Below are positions 12,127 to 20,561 of a DNA stretch of 64,000 bases, one piece after another. Source of the stretch: Fremontodendron californicum (lineage: Eukaryota > Streptophyta > Magnoliopsida > Malvales > Malvaceae). The translations under genes were made by a program, and so were the position numbers. The stretch is from positions 8,938,001-9,002,000 of the forward strand of contig JAULJL010000039.1 in assembly GCA_030761205.1 (NCBI GenBank). Reading direction: 5' to 3'. The notes beneath the pieces are model-generated. The model had not been told where the DNA came from. It saw nothing but the letters and a program-made list of their open reading frames with translations, and ran no database searches. The first letter of the stretch is position 1; every line of letters begins with the position of its first letter.

Positions 12127-12131
12127 TAAGT
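12127..12131. repeat. Target-site duplication, left copy (TAAGT), element B
   Basis: TAAGT precedes the LTR end at 12,132 and recurs exactly at 22,067-22,071 after the other LTR. Five bases is the usual size for Ty3/gypsy integration. Confidence 0.95.
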
Positions 12132-13612
12132 TGATGGAGACTCAATTAAGAGTTGTAAACCCAAGTGTAGGTTATGTTCAAGTAATAAATTCTCGGGTGT
12201 CCGAGGTCGAACCACAGGGAAGCGTATTAGTAAGTATAAGTTTATAAATATATAAGACAAAGAAAGTAAACAAGATATTAGGGAATCAACAACAAAATAA
12301 GATAAACAAGATATTAGAGAACAAAATAAACAAAATATAAAAGAAATTAAACAAGATATAAAAAACAATAAGAAAAGATGTTGAGGTTAGAGAATCCACT
12401 CTTGGTGTTATTACACAATTGAAATCCACACATAAAGGAGGTTCCAATCGGAAGGTTTAGCAATTCAGTCCAAATTGTCCAACGTCCATAGCATATGATA
12501 TTATGTTCATTTGGTGTCCTCAAAACTCATAAAAAGAGTCCAAGCATTCCTTATGCCAAGGTATATGTCTACAACAAATCAAAGTTATGAAACCAAGCAT
12601 TTACTGTGCCATTTTCCTTGTCAATAATGAATCAAGATCCCTACTTTGTAAGTATGATTTTAAACCAAAAGAAAATATTATCTATACTAGTGTTTATAAA
12701 TGATGATTCATTTTAGCTCATGTTTAAGAGACTAACCTTAGCATTTACCAAGAGCTTCACCTCATCACCTCAACAATATGATTAGCAACACATACTAAAT
12801 ATGAATAAAATGAAAAGAAATGTAAGAAGCATAAGTAAATAAAGAAAAAGAAAACTAGAGAAAGGAAAGAAGAAGAAAACTTAGACAATTTTATTACAAT
12901 GGCTAATATCCTCCCAATGTTTTCATTAATGCTCATCCAAGTCCCTCTATTTATACACATTTTGGAGAGCTAAATGACAAGAGACAAGCTTTATAAATTT
13001 CAAAGGTAGGTATAATAGGTGGGTGCATTTTTCTAACAATTTTCGTCATATTGTATGACAATTCTGATCAGCCAGCTTGATGGTCGATTTTGTCAATGTT
13101 GGAGGCTCGATCTGATCAAATGGTCTTCTAGAAAAATATACCCCTATCAGTTACGGATCCATAGCCGTTGGAATCAGATCATTTTCTCATGTGGATCGAA
13201 AGATATGGTCAAAATACCAAAACAGGTCAGCACAGATGTCATTGCACATCAGGCAACTTGATGGTCGATTTCGCTAGGGAAAACGACTCCGTTTCAAGAA
13301 GTGTAAAACATGAAAAAGATAGATATGCCTCTTAACTTTGCACTGTAAAAAGTTCAACCTTATTGCTTCAGTGAAACGCCAGAAATAGCGGATATGGCAA
13401 AAGGTGTCGGAACTGGAACTGAACTGGATTTGCCCTTAATTGTTGATTTAACCTAGTAATCTGAAATCACTCAAAGAAACTCGTGAAAAACACCAAATTA
13501 CATAAAAATATAAAATATCATAAACACAATTATACTAAGCAATAATAACTCGTATTTGACACAAAACAATAATAAAACATAACTAAGAACTATATAATTA
13601 TACGAGTTATCA
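12132..13612 (-). repeat. Element B 3' LTR
   Basis: 1,481 bp, nearly identical to 20,562-22,066. In element orientation it starts TGATAACTCG (at 13,612) and ends CTCCATCA (at 12,132). It lacks the 22 bases present in the other LTR at about 20,842-20,863 (TGCTAAGATTAATC and following). The open frame at 12,102-12,368 (-) lies in the LTR end and recurs in the other LTR. It is hydrophobic and not supported as a gene. Confidence 0.95.
12948..12955 (-). promoter_or_regulatory. TATA box in element B 3' LTR
   Basis: TATAAATA on the - strand, followed by GAGGGAC in element orientation. The same site is at 21,400-21,407 in the 5' LTR, and at 60,467-60,474 in element H. It is the likely start-site element for the retrotransposon transcript. 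Confidence 0.7.
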
Positions 13613-13625
13613 CACCCCCACACTT
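13613..13625 (-). other. Polypurine tract of element B
   Basis: In element orientation the bases AGTGTGGGGGTG lie directly against the 3' LTR start TGATAACTC. Element C has the equivalent AAGTTTGGGGGTG at 29,606-29,618. Confidence 0.8.
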
Positions 13626-15150
13626 AGATTGTTGCTAGTCCCTAGCAACGACTCAATAAAAATAAAATAAGAAAATCTAATCTAATCCATTTTCGTTGGA
13701 AATCACGGTGGCACTTAGCATGTGACACAAGCCTTTAAACCCCTAGGTGTCCCTAGTGGACGAGTTTAGTCTCGTGAGGGTTTGCTAGAACGATACCCAC
13801 AAACATTGAAAAACTAAAATATAAGTAAACTACATACACTAAAAATATTTACTCCTAATCCTTTCAATATAAATTAGAGACAATCTTTGAACAAGTCTTA
13901 TAAACTAATCAATGGCTCAAAGAATTTCACAAAAATTCATGCTTGAATGTAAATAAATGAGTTAAGCCAATATTAACATAACATATTTCAATCAAAATAG
14001 TGCATATTCAACTTAATCTCAACTTCTCACTATACTCTCATGATTTTCACTCTTTAAAGTAGTGGTAAAGTGTTTACACTCAATCAATCTCATGAAAACA
14101 GTTCTACCATATGCTTGCTTGTCCACCTATTCTCCACTATTTAGATCATACAACTTCATAAATCAAGAGGACTTTTTTCAAGGTTGTAATGGGGCCAAAG
14201 GATTATAATGTAGTTAAAGAACAAAAGGATAAAGATATCACAAAGGTTCCAAAGAGCTCATAGAGTTTAGAGACATAATAAGATCATACAAATAAAACTT
14301 CTCAAAACTCTTATAAAGCACATAATAACATAGGCTAAATATTCATGTTGAGCCTTTGCTTCATTCTAACCAACTTTGTAACATCTTTTTCTTTACTTTA
14401 ACTAGAAGTTCAAGAGAAGAATTTTTTTTTTTTAATATGGGAATGTATTTGACAATGATCCCTTTCTTTTTCTCTTGACTTTTGCCTCTCTCCTCTCCCA
14501 CACTTATCTTTCGTTCTAACCCAAATTTTCAAAAAGTATCCCTTGTTTTTGCAATATGTCTCAAAATATATAATCCATCTTTAGAACAAGGGTAAGGATT
14601 TAAGTATATTTAGGCTAGGTGTAAGTTCTGGTTACCAACAAAATAGCATATTTAATGTAGGCTCAAATTGGCTCACTAGTGGGGATGTTCTCTTAGAACA
14701 TTAATAATGGATGGCTGTTTGGCTCTAGTTATAATCCTAATGCCTCTATCATATTCATGTTGTCACATGTATCAATATAGTCTCAAACGGTTTAAAGCAA
14801 GTTCTAGAGAATCATGTAATCATAAGAGCACTCAAGAAAGCAATTAGATTGATTTGTATAATGCATCAATCATTATAGGCTCAAAAACTCACAAGGATGA
14901 TTATACAAGTCAGATTAAGTCTAAACATGCTTCTTTCTCAATCAACATATCATATTAACATTGGCTCATAAAAAGGTTGACATCAAGCTCAATTCTCATG
15001 AAAATCTTCTCACTAATAAATCTGTTTTAGACTTATGCAATTCATATCTCATCATTGTATTAAAAAGGAACTAGAACACATTAAAATAATAATAATAATA
15101 ATAAAGACTCGTAAAAAAAATAGTAGACAAAAATAAAAGAAATCCTAAAT
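13626..15150. other. Non-coding 3' spacer of element B
   Basis: About 1.5 kb without a recognisable gene in any frame, between the cargo genes and the 3' LTR. It is A/T-rich, with an (AAT)n run at about 15,085-15,104. Phrases such as 'ggctcaaat' and 'cacttatctttcg' look like the 3' spacer of other Athila-like elements; compare 29,620-30,850 in element C. Confidence 0.6.
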
Positions 15151-15153
15151 CGT

Positions 15154-15191
15154 TCCCCCCACACTTAATTCTTACATTGTCCTCAATGTAA
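15154..15191 (-). other. Second polypurine tract plus 8-bp-arm hairpin
   Basis: In element orientation a perfect inverted repeat TTACATTG-AGGA-CAATGTAA (15,172-15,191) is followed eight bases later by a G-rich tract, AAGTGTGGGGGGAACG. The purine tract nearly copies the true polypurine tract at 13,613 but lies 1.5 kb upstream of it. Element C has a decayed counterpart at 30,858-30,897. It could be a central priming site for plus-strand DNA synthesis or an RNA element. Its function is inferred. Confidence 0.6.
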
Positions 15192-15578
15192 GTCTATTAA
15201 CCCAAATGAAAGAATCATGTGTAAGAGAAAAGAACTAATAACATAAGAATAGGAATAACTAAAACTCAAAACAAAACAAACTCATGCAACCTAAATAATC
15301 CTAAAATACTTAACAAAAATTAACAAGTAAACATAAAAAGATTAAAATCAAACTGACAAGGTATGTCTCAAGTCTCCCTTACTCAGACCTTGTTCAGAAT
15401 GAATACTTCTAAATTGCTTAAAACACAACAAACTTTTTATTTTTTATTTATTTATTTTTTAAATTAGCAAAATATGTCCCTTACCCCCTACTAAAGGTAG
15501 AATTTAGGAGATATTACCTGCAGAGGTTGCTAACCTCTTATTATAACTGAGACACAACAAACAAAATGTTAGATAATG

Positions 15579-16226
15579 TCACAAAGACAGAGTGCAATCC
15601 ACTCCTTGCTCGTCCATATCTCTTTTTCTTTTTTCGAGCGTTTGCGAAACAACCGTAGCAGATAAATACTCATAAGCTTGGAGCTTTTTGAGTAAATCTT
15701 CAATGGTTGTAGCAAAAATTATGGTTCTCCTTGCCTCTGAAAACATGAATCCATTATCCACAGCATTATCTAAATATGAAAGCAACTTACTAAAATAACC
15801 ATTAATATTAAGCAAACCAATGGGTTTCTTATTTGTGACCAAAGATGACCAAGAAGCCACGCAAGCTATTTCTTCCAATGTACCCAGACCTCCTGGTAAA
15901 GCAATGAATGCATCGGCAGAATGGTACATGATTGTGATCCGTTCAGGGATACTCCAGACTTGTATTTCCTTACCCACGGTAGGTCCACAAAAACCTGTGA
16001 ATAGTTTTGGCACGATTCCTAGAACTGGACTTCCTCCGGCGTGTGCTGATGTAGCGACTGCTCCCATTAAACCCGTACTACCGCCTCCATAAATCAACTG
16101 GATCTTTTGTTGGGCAAGTATTACTCCAACTCTTATGGCTTCATCAGCGAATATGTTATTTTTCCCTGGATAAGCACCTCCAAAGACACAAATTTTTTTA
16201 ATGCGCTGGGACGAAGTACTTTCCAT
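15579..16226 (-). CDS. LOG-family protein (cytokinin riboside 5'-monophosphate phosphoribohydrolase-like) carried by element B
   Basis: An intact 215-codon intronless frame. It has a Rossmann-type nucleotide fold: KICVFGGAYPGK (residues 11-22), YGGGSTGLMG (46-55), then the LOG signature PGGLGTLEE (111-119). Residues corresponding to the catalytic Arg (R96 in IPERITIM) and Glu (E119) are present; the Lys that usually follows the Arg is Ile here. Length matches plant LOG proteins (about 210-240). LOG enzymes release active cytokinin bases from nucleoside monophosphates in cytosol or nucleus. Residues 195-215 are a variable tail. The gene is in sense orientation, 0.5 kb after a virus-like ORF and 2 kb before the 3' LTR, so it is retrotransposon cargo. 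It matches a divergent plant LOG clade with a GGLGTLEEI signature, so substrate choice is uncertain. Confidence 0.9.
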   Translation of the reverse strand: MESTSSQRIKKICVFGGAYPGKNNIFADEAIRVGVILAQQKIQLIYGGGSTGLMGAVATSAHAGGSPVLGIVPKLFTGFCGPTVGKEIQVWSIPERITIMYHSADAFIALPGGLGTLEEIACVASWSSLVTNKKPIGLLNINGYFSKLLSYLDNAVDNGFMFSEARRTIIFATTIEDLLKKLQAYEYLSATVVSQTLEKRKRDMDEQGVDCTLSL

Positions 16227-16241
16227 TTTTTTTTCAAGTGC

Positions 16242-16279
16242 CTGAAAGAGAATGAGTACATGGTGTAATATATAGAGGA
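16242..16279 (-). promoter_or_regulatory. Possible TATA box and splice acceptor upstream of the LOG-like gene
   Basis: In element orientation, TATATA (16,274-16,269) is followed by a pyrimidine-rich stretch TTCTCTTTCAG that ends at 16,242. The exon would then begin 15 bases before the ATG at 16,226. Either a subgenomic promoter or splicing from the leader could bring this ORF to the 5' end of an mRNA. Both readings are inference. Confidence 0.4.
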
Positions 16280-16592
16280 CTGAGTAATGAATCAGACAAG
16301 AGTAATAATGTCGCCGAAAGTGTATTTGACCTGTCAGAAGAAAATGTTAACCTAACAAAAGATTTTTGCGTGATTTCAGGAACAAAATCAAAAAGAGAAG
16401 AAAAATCAACCGTAAAAGACCAATGCAAAAAAAAAAAAAACGAGAATAATTACACAAAACGAACAACACGTAAATTAAACCGAAATGAAGTTATTGCAAA
16501 TCAAACCAAAAGCTGAGAAGTCATTTATTGTAGTTGTGATTGTGGCTCACATCTTCCTCTGGTTTTACGTCCAGAAATGGCTTAAACGCCTT

Positions 16593-16754
16593 CTATGAGT
16601 CGAGGATATGCTTCCCATCCAGTTTTCTTACAAGCTGGCAAACAGGGTCTTTTAACATCAGATTCCCAAGATGTTGCCATTCACTTTGGAATTGCGGCCA
16701 TAAATGAAGAATTTCTCTTTGTACGTCTCCACTAGGATGCGTCTCAAGAGAAAG
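16593..16754 (-). other. In-frame extension after the stop of the cysteine-rich ORF
   Basis: After the TAA at 16,755-16,757 the same frame stays open for 53 codons, starting LSLETHPSGDVQREIL, to a TAG at 16,593-16,595. The composition (charged, with W, H and Q) looks protein-like. The TAA may therefore be a recent nonsense change that shortened a protein of about 177 residues, or this may be chance. I recognise no domain in the extension. From 16,592 down to the LOG upstream region (16,280) I see nothing coding. Confidence 0.4.
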
Positions 16755-17129
16755 TTAGATATTACCCAAATTCTCCTTACTCAGTCCATCCTTAATGAAT
16801 TCAATTTTATCATCTCGATTAGAGGACGAAATCCCAATAGAACGACATTTACCGTTACACGTCCATCGTGCACATTTGTGACAATTTGAACTCATGCGCT
16901 TTGCTCGTCGCTTCTTTGCAAAAGTGCTTCTACCTGTACCTGGTAAATGCAAAACAGGAAGATATTCATCTTCATGTACCTTGGCTTCAATTATCCAACG
17001 TATGTCTTCAGGAATCCCTTTGTGCATAAGCATTCTTAATCTTTCAAATCGAACTTGGTAAAGCTTCAGTAAAATATTCCGAGGAAAAGGAGGAAATCGT
17101 TTCTGCAATCTTGTGAGATTATCATCCAT
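16755..17129 (-). CDS. Basic cysteine-rich protein resembling carlavirus nucleic-acid-binding proteins
   Basis: 124 residues. Order: N-terminal helix-rich part (1-60), then GRSTFAKKRRAKR (66-78), a strongly basic patch, then cysteines C83, C86, C91 and C95 in a CHKC-x4-C-x3-C zinc-finger-like arrangement, then GIS (99-101). A GRS-x2-A-basic-RRA patch followed within about ten residues by a CHxC finger and a GIS motif is the layout of the 11-14 kDa cysteine-rich proteins at the 3' end of carlavirus genomes (Betaflexiviridae). Those proteins bind nucleic acid, and some suppress RNA silencing or enter the nucleus. Here it lies in sense between the integrase remnant and the LOG-like gene of element B. 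It is probably an old virus-derived sequence taken up by the retrotransposon. The relationship is read from motifs only, and a host zinc-binding protein remains possible. Confidence 0.6.
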   Translation of the reverse strand: MDDNLTRLQKRFPPFPRNILLKLYQVRFERLRMLMHKGIPEDIRWIIEAKVHEDEYLPVLHLPGTGRSTFAKKRRAKRMSSNCHKCARWTCNGKCRSIGISSSNRDDKIEFIKDGLSKENLGNI

Positions 17130-17175
17130 CTTGAAAAAAAAATGAAAAAGAAATTGAAAGAGAAATTTATATACA
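17130..17175 (-). promoter_or_regulatory. Possible TATA box and splice acceptor upstream of the cysteine-rich ORF
   Basis: In element orientation, TATATAA (17,173-17,167) is followed by about 35 bases that are almost all pyrimidine and end CAAG directly before the ATG at 17,129. The arrangement mirrors that before the LOG-like ORF: a TATA-like box about 40 bases upstream and a pyrimidine-AG tract at the start. Confidence 0.35.
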
Positions 17176-17305
17176 ATATCTGTTTTGTGGGTAGCTGATG
17201 GAACCGACTTAAATAATCACGGAGTACCGTTATCCGCCATTTAACCGGGGTTACAAAAAATGTATTTTTTTTTGTTTTGGAAATTAGTAAAAATTATATT
17301 TACAT

Positions 17306-17494
17306 CTAGTTATTTTCAAAACAAGGATCAGAAAGAAAAACAACCTCTTCTTGAGTAACATGATTTTCCAAAAAGAGTTTCAGTCTTTGTCCATTTACCT
17401 TGAATACGTTACCATTTTGAGGATTCTCAATGTCAACTGCTCCATAATGATACACATGCTTAACCACAAATGAGCCAGTCCATCTTGATCTCAA
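17306..17494 (-). pseudogene. Integrase C-terminal tail, element B
   Basis: 62 codons beginning RSRWTGSFVVKHVYHYGAV and including NVFKVNGQRLK. This is the SH3-like C-terminal region of Athila integrases; the RSRW-x-G-x-F and NGxRLK words also occur in element C. It overlaps the preceding frame by four bases in a different frame, so a frameshift separates it from the rest of the polyprotein. It would not be translated as part of a working integrase. Confidence 0.8.
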
Positions 17495-18477
17495 CTTACC
17501 AGGAAATATGTGAAGTCTAGAATTATAAAGTAGAACTTTTTGCCAACATCAAATGTTTTTCTTGAAATTAACTTGTCATGAAAGGCTTTAGTTCTTTCTT
17601 TATGAATTTTAGAATTCTCATATGCATCTTTGAATAAAGTTGGCCAGTAAAATCCACACTGTAAAATTTTTGCAGCAGTTTTCTTTGATGAAAAATGACC
17701 ACCACATGCCTCGGAATGACAAAACTTAATTACACTACTTACCTCATTGTCGGGAATGCATCTTCGAAAAATTTGATCAGGACAATATTTGAACAAGTAA
17801 GGGTCATCCCAGTAGAACTTCTTTACCTCATTCAGAAACTTCCTTTTATCTTGGGGGCTCCATTGAGAAGGAATTTTTCCCAAAAAGGAATATTTTAGCT
17901 CGGATGGCAATGGTTTTAAATCCAGCTTGGGCGGTTCAATAGTTGATGGTACAGTGACATTTGTGAGTGATGGGAGTTCCTCAAACTTTTGTTTCCAACG
18001 ATGCTTATCCTGAAAAGAATTTAACAAAGAATCAGTGTGTGAAATTTCTGAAGCATTATCAAACTCACATTCAATTAAATAAGCTTCCAAAGGATCATGG
18101 AATGTGGTAATGGTGAGATGTTCATGAACAAGTTCTTCAATGAAATCCACTTCATGTACTTCTGAATCATCACCAGGTTGCTTGCAAATGTTGAACACAT
18201 TTAATTCTAAAGTCATATTTCCAAAAGAAATGTTCAAAATACCATTCCTGCAATTTATCAGAGCATTAGAAGTTGCAAGAAATGGACGGTCTAATATAAC
18301 AGGGATTTGAACATTTGGATTTGAAACAGGATGTGTGTCCAAAACAATAAAATCAACAAGGAAGTAAAAATTATCAATTTGAACCAAAACATCTTCAACT
18401 ATCCCTCGAGGAATTTTTACAGAACGATCAGCTAGTTGAAGTGTAACAGGTGTTTCCTTGAGTTCACCTAAACCTAA
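17491..18477 (-). pseudogene. Protease C-terminus fused to integrase ends; RT, RNase H and integrase core deleted
   Basis: Continues the gag-protease frame after the TAG at 18,478. First comes the second half of the protease (IPVILDRPFLATSNA), then the usual protease-RT linker (PPKLDLKPLPSELKYSFLG). At about 17,874 it jumps to the region before the integrase zinc domain (WSPQDKRKFLNEVKKFYWDD). The HHCC domain starts (FCHSEACGGHF, GFYWPTLFKDA), then at about 17,620 the frame jumps into the integrase C-terminus (YENSKIHKERTKAFHDK). Both joins keep the reading frame. The second lies at a shared DA-x-E motif, which suggests deletion by microhomology. No YxDD box or D,D-35-E core is present. The frame ends with a shifted tail at 17,491. 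Confidence 0.85.
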
Positions 18478-20289
18478 CTATTGATAAACAGAAAAAGGCA
18501 AAAGATTAACACTAGCACCAAGATCAAGCAATGCACGTTCTATTCTAGTGTTTCCAATGATGCATGAGATTGTTGGACATCCAGGATCTTTGAATTTTGG
18601 TGGAGTAAGGTGCTGAATGATTGAGCTCACACTTTCCGTCAGAAATGCTTTCTTTTGTACATTATGTTTCCTTTTAAATGTGCACATGTCCTTCAAAAAT
18701 TTAGCATAAGATGGAACTTGTTTGATTGCATCCAATAAAGGAATGTTAATCTTAACTTGTTTGAAAAGTTCATAAATTTCTGCATTTTGATTCAAATTCT
18801 TTATTTTTTGCAACCTTTGAGGAAAAGGAGCAGGATGCATACCTTTTTCTTTGTCCAAATTTTCAAGAAGTTCAGACTTACCATCATCCTTACCGTTACT
18901 TCTCGGAGGGGAAGGAGGATCTTGGTCTTTTGATGGAATGTTTTTGTCAATTGCCTTTCCACTTCGAAGAGTTGTGATAGAACTGGCATTTTCCTGTTGA
19001 GTTTCATTGGAGCAAGAAACAAAACATTGAGTAGAAGGGTTAGGCTGAGGTTGAGCAGGAAACTTACCTTTTTCTTGAGTGCGTAATGAAGCTGTCAATG
19101 TGGACAAGGTGTTTTTGATCTCATTGATGTCATGTGAAGTTTGGTTATTCACATTTGCTTGTGTTTGCATGAATGCTTGCAATGTCTCTTCCAAGGTTTG
19201 TACACGTGAAGGTTGATAGGAAAAAGTGTTGCCCGGCTTTTCAGATTGTGGTACCTGAACATGATTATTATTCCGCCAACTGAAGTTGGGATGATTTCTC
19301 CATTCAGGGTTATACGTTTCAGAGTAAGGAGAAGGAAAAGGCTTTTTAAATGTGTTTATGGAATTTACTTGATCATGCAACGCTTCTTTAAGAATGGGAA
19401 TGTTTGGACATTCATAAGTGGGGTGTCCCATGATTTCACAAATTCCACAACTTTCTTCATTTTTAACCGTTTTGACTTCTTTTACTTCTCTAAGTTCCAT
19501 GGCTTCAATCTTTCTAACCAAATTAGCTACTTTAGCTTTTATCTCATCTTCTTGACTAAAATGATATTTACCTCTGTTTGAAACAAGATTAGATCTATTG
19601 GAACTTTCAGAGGAATTATCTGTGTGCCAGGCTTGAGAGTTATCTGCCAAATGGTCTAGGTAGTCAAAGGCTTCTTCAGGTTCTTTTTCTAGAAACTCAC
19701 CGTTACACATTGTTTCAACAAATTGTTTAGTTTCGGGAGTTAAACTTTCATAAAAGAAACTAATAAGACGCCATTTTTCAAAACCATGATGTGGACAAGA
19801 ACTTAACAAATCTTTAAAACGCTCCCAGCACTAAAAAAATGCTTCATTTTGATTTTGATTGAAATTTTGAATCTGTCTTTTCAAAGCAGTAGTTTTATGT
19901 GCTGGGAAAAATTTCTTTAGAAACTCAGTTTGTAATTCTTGCCATGTGCCAATTGACCTTGGTTTTAAATTATGAAGCCAAATTTTTGCTTTATCTTTTA
20001 AAGAAAAAGGAAATAATTTTAGCTTGACAATTTCATTTGTACATTGTTGGTCATTAAAGGTGACACATACATCCTCGAAGTCTTTTAGAAACGAGTAAGC
20101 ACTTCCCGATTCTAACCCATGGAAATTTGGAAGCAAAGCTATCATACCTGGTTTAAAACGAAAGTTGTTTGCATTGAGAGGAAAAATAAAACAAGAGGGT
20201 GATGAGCTTCGAGTTGGTTGCAAGTAGTCACGCATGGTGCGTACTTGTCTGTTCTCATCTTCAGCATGAACACTTTCATTGTCAGCCAT
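18478..20289 (-). pseudogene. gag and protease start, Athila-like, element B
   Basis: One frame from an ATG in good context (ACCATGGCT, 20,289; protein starts MADNES) to the TAG at 18,478, interrupted by an in-frame TAG at 19,831-19,833. It contains a retrotransposon gag domain (LKLFPFSLKDKAKIWLHNL ... FKDLLSSCPHH), a CCHC zinc knuckle (C-x2-C-x4-H-x4-C, in CGICEIMGHPTYECP), the conserved TLRSGK word, and at the end the aspartic protease active site LLDLGASVN. Gag would form the particle and package RNA. An upstream in-frame ATG at 20,382 is less likely as the start. The two TAG codons are the only breaks in a frame that continues to 17,491. Confidence 0.85.
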
Positions 20290-20309
20290 GGTAGGAGTTG
20301 TATTAGAAA

Positions 20310-20320
20310 GATTACCTGAA
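20310..20320 (-). promoter_or_regulatory. Possible splice donor before gag, element B
   Basis: In element orientation the text CAG|GTAAT falls with the exon end at 20,316, 26 bases before the gag ATG. A donor in the leader just ahead of gag is where retroviruses and some env-bearing plant elements start subgenomic splicing. Paired with the acceptor-like sites at 17,130 and 16,242 it would deliver the two cargo ORFs. Inference only. Confidence 0.3.
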
Positions 20321-20405
20321 AAAGTTTCATAATAAAATCTAACTAAACGACGAGATCTAAAATCACGTCGCCAAGCAAGCATAAAACAAAGTTAATATAC
20401 AGATT

Positions 20406-20500
20406 AGGCGGTATAACCAGCCAATAAAAATAAAACAAAGTTAATATACAATATAAATATATAGAAAATTAGGCGGTATAACCAGCCAATAAAAATAAAA
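20406..20500 (-). repeat. Leader direct repeat, element B
   Basis: The block 'aggcggtataaccagccaat' plus 'aaaaataaaa' occurs at 20,406-20,436 and again at 20,470-20,500, a 64-base tandem duplication between the primer site and gag. Confidence 0.85.
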
Positions 20501-20537
20501 ATAAATATACTTATAAACTTATATACTTAGTATTGCC

Positions 20538-20555
20538 TCCCCGGCAACGGCGCCA
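20538..20555 (-). other. Primer-binding site of element B, tRNA-Asp
   Basis: TGGCGCCGTTGCCGGGGA in element orientation, six bases inside the 5' LTR end. It is complementary to the 3' end of plant tRNA-Asp, the usual primer of Athila-branch elements. The same 18 bases occur at 61,517-61,534 in element H. Confidence 0.9.
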
Positions 20556-20561
20556 AAAACT

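Larger units (their letters stand above)
11215..12131 (+). mobile_element. L1-type LINE, 5' segment
   Basis: This is the 5' part of one LINE copy, split by insertion of element B. The other part resumes at 22,072. The two parts are joined by the TAAGT target duplication of element B (12,127-12,131 and 22,067-22,071). The 5' end near 11,215 is defined only by where LTR-like sequence stops. I could not find a convincing target duplication for the LINE itself. Confidence 0.75.

Noticed and set aside
12102..12368. Hydrophobic 88-codon frame, repeated at 20,511-20,798
   Set aside because: Lies within the LTR ends of element B and recurs only because the LTRs are duplicated. The hydrophobicity comes from A/T-rich sequence.
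15820..16092. 90-codon + strand frame
   Set aside because: Antisense shadow of the LOG-like gene.
16234..16428. 64-codon - strand frame just upstream of the LOG-like ATG
   Set aside because: Serine/leucine-rich frame without a domain. It overlaps the TATA-like and acceptor-like sites and has no likeness to LOG N-termini.
19213..19581. 122-codon + strand frame
   Set aside because: Antisense shadow of gag in element B.
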